Of a stretch of DNA of 64,000 nucleotides, positions 19,822-29,044 are shown one piece after another. This DNA is from an uncultured Phocaeicola sp. Lineage in GTDB: Bacteria; Bacteroidota; Bacteroidia; Bacteroidales; Bacteroidaceae. The notes beneath the pieces were generated by a model. It did no database searches. It saw only the letters and a program-made list of their open reading frames with translations, and was not told the DNA's origin. The translations under genes were made by a program, and so were the position numbers. Numbering within the stretch: the stretch's first letter is position 1; every line of letters begins with the position of its first letter. Where the stretch lies: NCBI GenBank assembly GCA_947581855.1, contig CANPVZ010000013.1, positions 45,333-109,332 of the forward strand. Direction: 5' to 3'.

Positions 19822-19991
19822 GCGTATGAGTAAAAAGATTCTTTCATTTATCTATTAAAAAAGTATAAAACAATAGATATGCAACCTCTTATACGATAAT
19901 TATAGCACAAAATAAGAACGTATTTAAATCAAAAAGAAAGTTGCTCACCTTTATATATGAAACAAACGAAAGCTTTTTATTCAGAAAGAAA

Positions 19992-20028
19992 ATAAAAAGG
20001 CTGTCTCATTGTATTGTTTGAGACAGCC
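19992..20028 (-). terminator. Intrinsic terminator after the CBM-containing arabinofuranosidase
   Basis: GGCTGTCTCA (19999-20008) pairs perfectly with TGAGACAGCC (20019-20028). On the minus strand the stem is followed by TTTTTATTTT. It ends the two-gene arabinofuranosidase unit. Confidence 0.85.
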
Positions 20029-20095
20029 CCTATCAACTCAATATGTTACTCTTAAAATAAACTTTTAAATACCCTTCTGATTATACGTACAAACA

Positions 20096-22063
20096 TTATC
20101 TGACCTGCAAACGGTAAACACCAAAATAATAGGGAAGTAATTCAAGATCTAACGATTGTGCGTTTACCTGTATCGGACGTGTGCGCGGTATAATGGTTTC
20201 AGTACCCAAAACGTTTGTCATTTTCAAATTATCCGATTGAAGGTAAGTACAAGTACCCGAAAGCAGACGCTGTTTCTTCAAACCATTGAAATCAATCCTC
20301 ACTGTAGCAGCTTTATCACTGCTATTTACAACTTTCACTATCACCTCGCCGGTGCAGTCATCCCATGCCGCTGTTGCGTAGAGATTATCTTGTCCCGCCA
20401 CGGGCTTCCCGTCCATTTTCAATGGAAGTACGTTCGTTCCGGCATTCATGCCATACATCTGTTGCACATAATAGTTAGGCGTCCTCATTATCCGTAAGTT
20501 ATCAAACCAAATCAAATCCGGATTCCACTGCCAAGCGTCTACATGCGCAAACAACGGTGCATAAGTTGCCAAATGCACCACATCGGCATTACGTTCCAAC
20601 CCCGTCATAAAAGCGGCTTCCGACAAGGCGGAAAGAAAATTATTGGCCTTCCCCGATTTCTTATCGTGTGAAGCATACTCTCCGGCAAACACTTTCGGCC
20701 CTTTCCGGTCATAGTTATCATACCGGGCAGCATTCTTAAAGAACCAATCCGGTTCCATATAATAGTGTTCATCTACTAAATCCACTCCGATCCGCTTCAT
20801 CTCCGGCCACAGATAGTCGAACCTGTCACCTCCCGCACTAGGACCGGAAGAGCCGACAATCTTTATATCCGGATACTTAGTGCGAATAGCTTCCACAAAC
20901 ATTTCCAGACGCTCGGGATAGACTTTACCCCACTGTTCATTTCCAATTCCTATCATCTTCAGATTGAACGGTTCGGGATGTCCCATCTCTGCACGTACCT
21001 TACCCCAAACGGATGTAACCGGACCGTTGGCAAATTCTATCAAGTCCAGCGCATCCTGTATATATGGCTGAAGCTGGTCGAGAGGCACTTCTTCTCCTTT
21101 CTCGTATTGACAGGACAAACCGCAACTAAGAACCGGAAGCGGTTCAGCGCCTATATCCTCACTCAACTGAAAGAGTTCAAAAAATCCCATTCCATAACTT
21201 TGATAATAGTCCGGAAAGAACTTATGCGGAAAAGTATAATTCCAACGGTTAATATTCAGCGGACGGTTTTCTACAGGACCTACCGTATTTTTCCACTGAT
21301 AACGGGTTTCAAGAGTGGTGCCTTCCACAATGCATCCTCCCGGGAAACGAAACACACCGGGATTCAAATCGTACAATGCCTGCGCCAAATCGGCACGTAA
21401 ACCATTTTCTCTCTCTTTCCATGTTTTAACGGGAAACAAAGAGATATGATCCAGATCCACCGTACCGGGAGTAGTTAATACCAGCCTCAAACGGGAATGC
21501 GCATCAGTAAAAGGAGACTTCAGGATTACAGTCACCTTTTTCCACTCATTACCGGAAATTTCCACATTTTGTTTTAAACGGTTCTCACTCGCTGAGTTAA
21601 CAAACTCCACCGAAAGTCTCATGGGTTTAACAGCCGCTGTACGAGCATAGAACGAAAAACGGTATTCCTCTCCTTTCTTCAGTCCGATTCCCTTAAAGCC
21701 CTCATTATCCAATCCGGCACGTGTCAAACTGCCATCGTTCGTAATCCGTACATAATGTGGATTTTTAGCAAAGCAAGGATTCTCATCCATCACTTTTACA
21801 TTGCCGAACGGTACCCATCCAACAAACGGTTGCGGAAACTCAAACGAGCGGTTCTTCACTAATTCGGCATATAAACCACCGTCTGCCCCGAAATTAATAT
21901 CTTCAAAAAAGATGCCATACATAGTAGGCTGTATCTTTGCTGCAGATTTGGAAACATCTATAGTCATTACATGTTGTACGTCCGTCCTATTTGTCTGTGC
22001 AACGCTCTTTACCGGAAAGACTAATATTACACCTAAAACTACTGATAATATTATTTGTTTCAT
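20096..22063 (-). CDS. GH51 alpha-L-arabinofuranosidase with CBM4-like domain
   Basis: A 655-residue secreted enzyme. Signal peptide about residues 1-22. A start-of-domain segment IQPTMYGIFFEDINFGADGG is followed by a CBM4_9-like jelly-roll (about 80-215). The catalytic barrel carries IGIGNEQWGKVYPER (acid/base Glu, about residue 373) and VFAGEYASH (nucleophile Glu, about 458), then a beta-rich C-terminal domain. It removes arabinofuranosyl groups from arabinan or arabinoxylan. It follows a second GH51 gene by 17 bases, so the two are co-transcribed. Close to the pectin enzyme, arabinan side chains of pectin are a likely target (inference). Confidence 0.93.
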   Translation of the reverse strand: MKQIILSVVLGVILVFPVKSVAQTNRTDVQHVMTIDVSKSAAKIQPTMYGIFFEDINFGADGGLYAELVKNRSFEFPQPFVGWVPFGNVKVMDENPCFAKNPHYVRITNDGSLTRAGLDNEGFKGIGLKKGEEYRFSFYARTAAVKPMRLSVEFVNSASENRLKQNVEISGNEWKKVTVILKSPFTDAHSRLRLVLTTPGTVDLDHISLFPVKTWKERENGLRADLAQALYDLNPGVFRFPGGCIVEGTTLETRYQWKNTVGPVENRPLNINRWNYTFPHKFFPDYYQSYGMGFFELFQLSEDIGAEPLPVLSCGLSCQYEKGEEVPLDQLQPYIQDALDLIEFANGPVTSVWGKVRAEMGHPEPFNLKMIGIGNEQWGKVYPERLEMFVEAIRTKYPDIKIVGSSGPSAGGDRFDYLWPEMKRIGVDLVDEHYYMEPDWFFKNAARYDNYDRKGPKVFAGEYASHDKKSGKANNFLSALSEAAFMTGLERNADVVHLATYAPLFAHVDAWQWNPDLIWFDNLRIMRTPNYYVQQMYGMNAGTNVLPLKMDGKPVAGQDNLYATAAWDDCTGEVIVKVVNSSDKAATVRIDFNGLKKQRLLSGTCTYLQSDNLKMTNVLGTETIIPRTRPIQVNAQSLDLELLPYYFGVYRLQVR

Positions 22064-22080
22064 TACTATTTCCCTCTTCT

Positions 22081-23640
22081 TTAAATCTCCAAAGTAACAA
22101 TCGATTTAGCAGGTAACTTAACGGTAAGTACCCCGTTTTTCACTTTTACTCCTTTAAAGGATTGCGGCTTCACTACATCCGGCTTATCGAACGAATTATA
22201 AGCCTGTATGTCGGTAGCTGTCAGAATCTCTCCCGAAACAGATTTTACCGGAACATTTTCCAAACTCAAATGAACGGTCTGTTCCTTCTCTAAATCCACA
22301 TTCGCTAAAGAAACATGAATACGTCCGGAAGCATCCCGAGAAGCGGAAGCACTTACCATCGGCACAATCCGGTTATCTCGTACGGTACGTTTCTCACAAG
22401 TCAACTCAAGCGGCAAATACGTAGCGTCCTGATGTACCTGATACATCTTAAATACATAATAAGTAGGTGTCAATACCATTTTATCGCCTTTAGTCAAAAT
22501 CATAGATTGTAATACATTAACAATTTGAGCAATATTGGTCATTTTCACCCGGTCGGTATATTTATGAAACACATTCAATGTAAGAGCCGCCACAAAAGCA
22601 TCACGCAACGTATTCTGTTGATAAAGATGACCTTTAACCGTTCCCGGTTCCTCATCCCACCAAGTTCCCCATTCATCTACCATCAAACCTATCTTCTTTT
22701 GCTTGTCGTACTTGTCCATAATAGCAATATGTTTTTTCAATACCTCTTCAATTTCAAGGCATTTGCCCATTGTCCAGTAAAAATCGTCATCCGTAAATTT
22801 TGTAGCCGCACCTTTACTTCCCTTCCAACCGGTTACTGTATAATAATGTAAAGAAAGCCCATGCATACGATGTCCTACATTCTTCATCAACACTTCCGTC
22901 CACTTATAGTCGTAATCACTTGCTCCACTGGCAATCTTAAACAGTTGATTCCCGTCATAATTACGACAATATGTAGCATAACGACGATACAAATCCGCAT
23001 AATATTCAGGGCGCATACTTCCGCCGCATCCCCAGCTTTCGTTGCCTACTCCCAAGAACTTTACATGCCAAGGTTTCTCTCTTCCGTTCTTTCGGCGCAG
23101 GTTTGCCATCGGACTATCTCCATCGGATGTCATATATTCCACCCATTTAGCCAGTTCTTCTACCGTTCCGCTCCCAACATTTCCACTGATATAAGGCTCG
23201 CACCCCAATATCTCGCATAAATTCAAAAACTCATGTGTGCCGAAACTGTTATCTTCAATCGTACCGCCCCAATTATTGTTCACCATCTTGGGGCGTTTCT
23301 CTTTCGGACCGATACCATCCATCCAATGGTATTCATCGGCAAAGCAGCCGCCCGGCCATCGCAATACAGGCACCTTCAGTTCTTTCAGGGCTTGCAACAC
23401 ATCATTGCGATATCCGTTGGTATTCGGGATATCCGAATTCTCACCCACCCAGATACCTCCATAAATACATGTGCCCAAGTGTTCGGCAAACTGTCCGTAA
23501 ATATTCTTACTGATTACATTTTTCCCCTCTTGCGGATAAATCTTAATAGTGGTTTCTTGTTGCGAAGAAGCCGGCAAGGAAGTCAGGGTCATCAAACCTG
23601 TTACAAACATTCCTTTTACAATGTTTTTCATTCGTATCAT
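22081..23640 (-). CDS. GH51 alpha-L-arabinofuranosidase
   Basis: A 519-residue enzyme without the CBM insert. Signal peptide about 1-27. [20 protein letters not shown] begins the barrel. [11 protein letters not shown] (acid/base Glu, about residue 198) and [14 protein letters not shown] (nucleophile Glu, about 321) are the two catalytic motifs. The C-terminal domain is the usual GH51 beta-sandwich. First gene of the two-gene unit. It resembles intracellular-type GH51 enzymes in size but carries a clear export signal, as is common in Bacteroides. Confidence 0.95.
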   Translation of the reverse strand: MIRMKNIVKGMFVTGLMTLTSLPASSQQETTIKIYPQEGKNVISKNIYGQFAEHLGTCIYGGIWVGENSDIPNTNGYRNDVLQALKELKVPVLRWPGGCFADEYHWMDGIGPKEKRPKMVNNNWGGTIEDNSFGTHEFLNLCEILGCEPYISGNVGSGTVEELAKWVEYMTSDGDSPMANLRRKNGREKPWHVKFLGVGNESWGCGGSMRPEYYADLYRRYATYCRNYDGNQLFKIASGASDYDYKWTEVLMKNVGHRMHGLSLHYYTVTGWKGSKGAATKFTDDDFYWTMGKCLEIEEVLKKHIAIMDKYDKQKKIGLMVDEWGTWWDEEPGTVKGHLYQQNTLRDAFVAALTLNVFHKYTDRVKMTNIAQIVNVLQSMILTKGDKMVLTPTYYVFKMYQVHQDATYLPLELTCEKRTVRDNRIVPMVSASASRDASGRIHVSLANVDLEKEQTVHLSLENVPVKSVSGEILTATDIQAYNSFDKPDVVKPQSFKGVKVKNGVLTVKLPAKSIVTLEI

Positions 23641-23700
23641 TTTATATAGTTTTTATTTATAATGAATATACAATCCCGCATATTCTAAAATCCATGTGGA

Positions 23701-23708
23701 CAAAGATA
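23701..23708 (-). promoter_or_regulatory. Putative -7 element for the arabinofuranosidase pair
   Basis: The minus strand reads TATCTTTG, matching TAnnTTTG, about 60 bases before the ATG at 23640. No TTG at ideal spacing. Confidence 0.45.
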
Positions 23709-23793
23709 CAGAATTTACACAGTTCATACCATGACAAATTGTTCAAAAAGCTGTAGAAATCGACGACCGACAAGTTCCGATTAAGTTTTCTCA

Positions 23794-23849
23794 ATAAAAA
23801 ACAAACGTGAGATATCGGTTTTACATCTCGTTAAAACCAATATCTCACG
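23794..23849 (-). terminator. Terminator of the sialidase-like gene
   Basis: CGTGAGATATCGGTTTT (23806-23822) pairs with AAAACCAATATCTCACG (23833-23849), with one mismatch. On the minus strand the stem is followed by TTTGTTTTTTATT. Strong intrinsic terminator 40 bases after the stop. Confidence 0.85.
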
Positions 23850-23885
23850 CAAATGCTATATACAATTAATTCTTCTCTTAATGCC

Positions 23886-25688
23886 TTACTTTTTCTCCTC
23901 TATTAAGATTCCTTTTTTAAAAAGACAGGTTTTCACAAGATTTCCATCTTCATCCCAATGTCTCGACGGTCCTTCTGCTACATAACCGTAAAATTTACGC
24001 TTCAAATCCCGAGCCTCCGGATGTATGTTCCAAACAGATTCCACTTTCTTATTCCCATTCGGCCAATACTGAGTCCATGTGCCCCGTTTCTTTTTCAAAT
24101 CCCGTTGCCACATCCACTCTACTTTACCATCTTCCGACCAATAAAGTTCTTCACCTGTCTTTCGTCCGTTCTCATAAGAAACCTGATGTTGTTTATTGCC
24201 ATTTGCATAATAATCAATCATTTCTCCATGAAGTAAATACCGACCATTCGGACAAATACGTGCACTCCACGAAGATTTCAGCTTACCGTCAGGATAATTT
24301 TCAGAAAAGTTTTTGATAACTCCTCCGGACGACTCGGGAATAACATCCGCAGCATCCGACCATATCCATGCTTCATTAAATTCATAATGAATAGGCGGAT
24401 AATTGGCAGTAGTTAACAAATGAATCACGCCGTTCGGTGCTTGACGTACAGTTGAGTATCCCAATGAGCCATAAGGCGGACGATGACGTTGCGGAAGTTG
24501 AACCGGAAGAGTTTTTATACGCCAGCTCTTACCATTGTCTTTTGAAATGGCCACAAAACTATTATTGCCATACTTCCACCCTGCAGGAGGCGCTATTTTC
24601 TTCTTATGCATATAAGAATCGCTTACAAACAAGAGATTACCGGAAGCTAACCTTATCAAACAAGGGCGTTGTACACTTCCAAGCGGAGGAAAGGGAGAGG
24701 CTTCGTTTTCACTCCATGTGGCTCCCCAGTCATGTGAAATATTTTGTGGAGACCAGCCGTCCACATTGGCATTTTTACCTCCAATGGAGAGTAATGTTCC
24801 TTTATCGTCCAACGGTACAATAGTTGAGTGACGTGCGCCGGTTCTACCACCCATATCGTGCCAGGTTTTTCCTTCATCCTGGCTACGCCACAAAAAGCTG
24901 TGGCTACCCGTACCATCCGTAGCCATATAAATAGCTCCGCTTGGATCCCGAAAAGCATTGACAACAGGCTGTGCCGTATAGTTTTTCGCTATGCTGTCGA
25001 GTTGGGGAACTGAGAAAGTCCAACTAACACCATTATCCGTAGAAGTGGCTATACGGAACGGAACATAGTCGGAGATGTTACGTCCGCCACCGAAAAACCA
25101 TATCTTACCGTTATCATTCCATAACAAACCTGACTGGTCGTTTCCTCCCTTCGTATAGAAAAACAACTCGGGCATATCCCAGTCTTCCGATCCGTATCGC
25201 AAACGCGACTGAACGAATGTGGTAGCCGTATCATTCTCCGATTTACCCACAGGAGCACTGAAATAAATCGCCAACGCATCGCCGTTAGGCAGAATTTCAA
25301 ATCCCGGCGAGTGATTATGATGATACACACCTTTATCCATTCCTGTCAAGGCCGCCGTTTCTGTTTCCGTATAAGCCGGAGGAATAGGCACGGCGAACCG
25401 TACTGTAAAATAAGGAATGTCCGCAGAGGGGCCATAAGAAGACTGTTCCGTTGTTTGTTTGACAGCAGACTGATTAAAAGGCACTTTATCCCGGCTCTCC
25501 AAAACGAATTGAAGCATATTCGAGGAATCTCCTTTTGCAATCATATTAAAACCGGGAGAGAAATTAGCCGACTCAACAAGAATCGTATCTTGCTTCATCG
25601 CAGAGGAATCACCTTTCTTTACCGTGCAACCGGAAAAGAGAACGCACACCAAAAGTGCCATAGAGATAACGAGTTTTTTGCTTTTCAT
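23886..25688 (-). CDS. Sialidase-like BNR-repeat lipoprotein with MORN-like tail
   Basis: The ATG at 25688 is preferred over one at 25772 because it places a lipoprotein signal at the start (MKSKKLVISMALLVCVLFSGC). The body is a sialidase-type propeller with at least four Asp-boxes: STDNGVSW, SQDEGKTW, SHDWGATW and SKDNGKSW. The last 110 residues carry MORN-variant repeats (YPDGKLKSSW, YYANGNKQHQVSYENGRKTG, YWPNGNKKVESVW, HWDEDGNLVKT). The Asp-box fold is clear. A true exo-sialidase activity is not proven, because the catalytic arginine triad cannot be confirmed by eye. Surface-anchored glycan binding or cleavage is the likely role. Single gene with its own promoter and terminator. Confidence 0.85.
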   Translation of the reverse strand: MKSKKLVISMALLVCVLFSGCTVKKGDSSAMKQDTILVESANFSPGFNMIAKGDSSNMLQFVLESRDKVPFNQSAVKQTTEQSSYGPSADIPYFTVRFAVPIPPAYTETETAALTGMDKGVYHHNHSPGFEILPNGDALAIYFSAPVGKSENDTATTFVQSRLRYGSEDWDMPELFFYTKGGNDQSGLLWNDNGKIWFFGGGRNISDYVPFRIATSTDNGVSWTFSVPQLDSIAKNYTAQPVVNAFRDPSGAIYMATDGTGSHSFLWRSQDEGKTWHDMGGRTGARHSTIVPLDDKGTLLSIGGKNANVDGWSPQNISHDWGATWSENEASPFPPLGSVQRPCLIRLASGNLLFVSDSYMHKKKIAPPAGWKYGNNSFVAISKDNGKSWRIKTLPVQLPQRHRPPYGSLGYSTVRQAPNGVIHLLTTANYPPIHYEFNEAWIWSDAADVIPESSGGVIKNFSENYPDGKLKSSWSARICPNGRYLLHGEMIDYYANGNKQHQVSYENGRKTGEELYWSEDGKVEWMWQRDLKKKRGTWTQYWPNGNKKVESVWNIHPEARDLKRKFYGYVAEGPSRHWDEDGNLVKTCLFKKGILIEEKK

Positions 25689-25814
25689 AGCGACAGAAAA
25701 TTTAAGGAAGGTTCTATCATTAAGTTTCGGCAGACTATAAAAGTTAGAACCTACTACCCATATAGTCCGCATTAGCTAGCACTTCATAACCAGCATTAGT
25801 TTGTATTAGTTCTG

Positions 25815-25846
25815 CAAATATACTTTTTCAATAATAACAGAACAAA
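25815..25846 (-). promoter_or_regulatory. Promoter of the sialidase-like gene
   Basis: The minus strand has TTTG (25846-25843), a 20-nt spacer and TATATTTG (25822-25815), matching the Bacteroidetes consensus. Start predicted near 25808, 120 nt before the preferred ATG. Confidence 0.65.
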
Positions 25847-26013
25847 TAAGTCATTGCTATTTTTGCAATTAAATCACGTTCTTATCAAACCGGATACTCT
25901 TGCCGGCTCAAAGCAACATTGCCTTAATCTTAAAAAACTTCAGGCCCTGTTTAATGAAGAATTTCTTTCATTCCTTAAACGGCTCGCCACTTTTCTACAA
26001 TAATATTCTTTTT

Positions 26014-26021
26014 TAAATTTG
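26014..26021 (+). promoter_or_regulatory. Putative -7 element of the type III CRISPR operon
   Basis: TAAATTTG matches TAnnTTTG about 60 bases upstream of the cas6 ATG. The -33 region is only T-rich. It would drive cas6 through the membrane effector, a run of ten closely spaced genes. Confidence 0.45.
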
Positions 26022-26080
26022 GGATTGTAGCAATTATTGACTAATATTACACATTGAAAAACATACATCATCCCGATACA

Positions 26081-26758
26081 ATGGAAAGCATCAAAGTCAT
26101 TACTACTATATTCGATACGCCGCTCACGAACCACGAAAACGAATGTTTGCGCGGAGCGATTATAAAGAAACTTTCGGATACCGAGAACCCGCTGGTACAC
26201 AACCACCTCAACCGGGAAGGCGCCTTGCGTTACGACTACCCGTTAGTTCAATATAAAAACATCAACGAACAGGCAGCCATTGTTTGTTTGGGCGAAGGAA
26301 CGAAAGTCATTGAAGAGTTAATTTCCAGATGCGATTTATCTTTCATGATAGGAACTCGCTCTGTACAGATGCAGATAAAAGAACTCAACCCCACGTTCTT
26401 TGTTCCGCAAATCAGCGAGCAAGGGTTCTATTACCGGATTACCCGCTGGCAGGCGCTCAATTCGGGGAATTACCAGACGTACAAAGAATTAGTAGCCCTT
26501 ACCGACAAAATACGCTTTTTAGAAAAGATTTTGACCGGACACATTCTGGCTTTGTACCGAGGGCTGGGAATTTGTGTCAACGTAAAGATTGATTGTTCAC
26601 TAACTAAATTATCCGACCCGTACACAGATAAATATAAAGGGATCACCACTACCTTATTCAATATAGAGTTTATTACCAACCTTTCTTTACCCTTGAACGG
26701 TGGATTGGGTAAAGGAACAAGCATAGGATTTGGAATTATAAATGAACTAAAACCATAA
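26081..26758 (+). CDS. cas6: CRISPR pre-crRNA endoribonuclease Cas6
   Basis: The ATG at 26081 is preferred; an in-frame TTG lies at 26054. The 225-residue protein matches the Bacteroidetes Cas6 form. It opens with an N-terminal ferredoxin-like half (GAIIKKLSDTENPLVHNH, LRYDYPLVQYK), has ISEQGFYYRITRWQALNS in the middle, and ends with the glycine-rich loop LNGGLGKGTSIGFG. It cuts array transcripts within the repeat. First gene of the effector operon, 4 bases before cas10. Catalytic residue not assigned; a His in VHNHLN is one candidate. Confidence 0.88.
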   Translation: MESIKVITTIFDTPLTNHENECLRGAIIKKLSDTENPLVHNHLNREGALRYDYPLVQYKNINEQAAIVCLGEGTKVIEELISRCDLSFMIGTRSVQMQIKELNPTFFVPQISEQGFYYRITRWQALNSGNYQTYKELVALTDKIRFLEKILTGHILALYRGLGICVNVKIDCSLTKLSDPYTDKYKGITTTLFNIEFITNLSLPLNGGLGKGTSIGFGIINELKP

Positions 26759-26762
26759 ATTC

Positions 26763-28430
26763 ATGGAAAACACTCCAACAACACATTATCTTTATGGAGC
26801 TTCAGTGCAAGGTATTCAAGGCTTCATCTTCCAAACAAATGAACTGAAGGATATTGTCGGCGCAAGTGAATTAGTCGAAAAGATATGCACGACGGCCTTT
26901 ATTGAAATGATGAACGAGGGGTTGTCCCAGAATGCCGCTACGTTTCAAGAAGACTCAGCCATAGTCATGGCTGCCGGAAATATCAAGTACATTTTTGACA
27001 ACGAAGAACTTTGCAAGAAGGTGGTACTTGGCTTTCCCAAGAAAGTGATGGAGATGGCTCCCGGCATCACCATCAGCCAAGCAGTGGTAAAATATGGTCT
27101 TGATATGCCGTTCACCACTTTCAAATCAGCAGTTCAAGAGCTGGAAAACCGCTTACGTATCCAACGCAATAAACCAATGCGCAGCATGACCTTAGGCTCT
27201 ATCGGTATCCTCCGTTCCCGGAAGACCGGACTGCCGGCTATCCAATACGACAAAGATGAGGCCATCGACCCGGCCACCTCCAAGAAACGGGACAATGCCA
27301 AAGCAGGTAATAATGCCACCCTCCAACTTTGCAAAAAGATTTTCGGGAAAGACATCAAATCCGACAAAGTAGCCTATGACATTAATAAAATAACCGACCA
27401 AAACAATTGGATTGCCATTATCCATGCCGATGGGAACGGATTAGGGCAGGTTGTTCAAAAAGTAGGCACAAATCCGGGACTTTTCAAAAAGTTCTCAGTC
27501 AATTTGGACAAGGCTACTACTTTTGCCGCTCAAAAAGCATATCAACGGCTAAACTTAACAGTAAAAGATAAAGAACGTATTCCCATACGCCCCGTTGTTT
27601 TAAATGGCGACGACCTGACCATGATTTGCCGAGCCGACATCGCATTGGACTTTACCAGCTATTTTTTAGAAGAATTTGAATACGCCACAGGAAGCGAGAA
27701 ACAGTCGAACGAATCTAATCCGGATTCTTCAATTAAAGAAACAAGAAAAGAACTCCAAAATATACTACACAGCAACAAAGTGTTTAAAGATGGTTCTACA
27801 CACCTATCCGCCTGTGCGGGTATTGCCTATATCAAATCGTCTTATCCTTTCTATTACGGATACGAATTAGCAGAGACTCTTTGCACGGAAGCAAAGAGAG
27901 AAGCCAAAACCATATCCGGTGGCATGGAAAAGCTTCCGCCCTCTTGCCTTATGTTCCACAAAGTACAAAGCAGCTTCGTAGAAGAATTTGAGCAGATAGT
28001 CCAAAAAGAGCTGACTGCGGGTACATTGGAAAAACCCATTTCATTCCAATTCGGTCCTTATTACTTATCCGAACAAAACACTCCCGGACTTGGCACACGT
28101 TGGAGTATAAAAACATTAAAAAATACATTGAGTTTATTGCAAAACAGCTCGGCGGGACAAGCTGCAAAGAATCACCTTCGAGAGTGCGCCAACCTACTCA
28201 TCAACAATCCGGAACTGGCCATACAAAAGCTGGAACGACTCAAGGTGCTCGTGCAAGATGATTCAGAACTAAAAAAACTCATCGACCAGATATTCCAATT
28301 GCTCAAACCGAAAAAGGATTCAAGCGAACCGCAGAACAACAGCGATCAATCGCCCCAGCCCAAGCGTATACCTTTATACGACTTGTTAACGCTTTATTCC
28401 GTACAATATCAAATTACTCAAAAGAAATAA
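26763..28430 (+). CDS. cas10: Cas10-family large subunit, HD-less, palm intact
   Basis: A 555-residue protein. It starts directly with a palm/ferredoxin-like N-terminus (YLYGASVQGIQGFIFQTNEL) and lacks the N-terminal HD nuclease domain found in many Cas10 proteins. Palm motifs: IHADGNGLG (residues 220-228) and LNGDDLTM, where NGDD occupies 281-284 in place of the usual GGDD; both aspartates needed for cyclase activity are kept. The alpha-helical C-terminal region (about 440-530) resembles the D4/Cas11-like part. Expected role: scaffold of the RNA-guided complex that makes a cyclic-oligoadenylate-type (or related) second messenger on target RNA binding, without ssDNA cleavage. The two CARF-type downstream genes support signalling. 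Confidence 0.92.
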   Translation: MENTPTTHYLYGASVQGIQGFIFQTNELKDIVGASELVEKICTTAFIEMMNEGLSQNAATFQEDSAIVMAAGNIKYIFDNEELCKKVVLGFPKKVMEMAPGITISQAVVKYGLDMPFTTFKSAVQELENRLRIQRNKPMRSMTLGSIGILRSRKTGLPAIQYDKDEAIDPATSKKRDNAKAGNNATLQLCKKIFGKDIKSDKVAYDINKITDQNNWIAIIHADGNGLGQVVQKVGTNPGLFKKFSVNLDKATTFAAQKAYQRLNLTVKDKERIPIRPVVLNGDDLTMICRADIALDFTSYFLEEFEYATGSEKQSNESNPDSSIKETRKELQNILHSNKVFKDGSTHLSACAGIAYIKSSYPFYYGYELAETLCTEAKREAKTISGGMEKLPPSCLMFHKVQSSFVEEFEQIVQKELTAGTLEKPISFQFGPYYLSEQNTPGLGTRWSIKTLKNTLSLLQNSSAGQAAKNHLRECANLLINNPELAIQKLERLKVLVQDDSELKKLIDQIFQLLKPKKDSSEPQNNSDQSPQPKRIPLYDLLTLYSVQYQITQKK

Positions 28431-28441
28431 AGACACGAATT

Positions 28442-29044
28442 ATGGACATCGCTTATAAAATAGAATTTTTCTCTGAATGGCATTGCGGTTCAGGGCTCTC
28501 CGCCGGAGCGGATACGGATGCATTAGTTATCAAAGATTCCGAAGGATTTCCCTACATTCCGGGCAAAACGCTGAAAGGACTTTTTAGAGAAGCCATAGAA
28601 GAACTAATTGAACTAAAAGACACATCCACAGAAATAGAAAAAAAAGCTTTCGAAAACTCGTTCGGATATTTCTCCGACAATAAAGCAGAAGGCAAGAAAG
28701 GAAGTATCTTCTTTACCAACGCCGAATTGGAATTGAAAGAACAAATAAAGAAAGCTAAGGCACAGTGCTACCTCTTCCGTCGCATCACCTCCACCGCTAT
28801 TGATAACGGTGTTGCAGAAGCAAACAGCTTGCGCAGCATGGAGACTGTCGTTCCATGTACCTTGACAGGAGAGATATTGGATATCGACGATTCATTAGAA
28901 ACCCTTATGAAAGATTCCGCCATGTTTATCAAACGATTGGGACAAAACCGGAACAGAGGGTTAGGTCGATGCGATATAAAAATCACCGCCATAGAAAATA
29001 AGAAGGGAACAGCACATACAGAAAATAAGGAGGAACAAGCATGA
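28442..29044 (+). CDS. Csm3/Cas7-like RAMP protein
   Basis: A 200-residue RAMP. The N-terminus reads LSAGADTDALVIKD, with D26 aligning with the Asp that cleaves target RNA in Csm3/Cmr4. PYIPGKTLKGLFREAIEEL follows, the classical P-x-I-P-G-s-s-l-K-G motif. The glycine-rich loop near the end is RNRGLGRCDI. It should form part of the Cas7 backbone that holds crRNA and cuts target RNA every six bases. Overlaps the next gene by 4 bases (ATGA). Confidence 0.88.
   Translation: MDIAYKIEFFSEWHCGSGLSAGADTDALVIKDSEGFPYIPGKTLKGLFREAIEELIELKDTSTEIEKKAFENSFGYFSDNKAEGKKGSIFFTNAELELKEQIKKAKAQCYLFRRITSTAIDNGVAEANSLRSMETVVPCTLTGEILDIDDSLETLMKDSAMFIKRLGQNRNRGLGRCDIKITAIENKKGTAHTENKEEQA

Noticed and set aside
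25689..25772. Longer sialidase-like start at 25772
   Set aside because: It would bury the lipoprotein signal behind 28 residues; ATG 25688 puts the signal at the N-terminus.
26054..26080. Longer Cas6 start at TTG 26054
   Set aside because: The added residues (MKNIHHPDT) lie before the conserved start, and ATG 26081 is a better start with normal spacing to the promoter.
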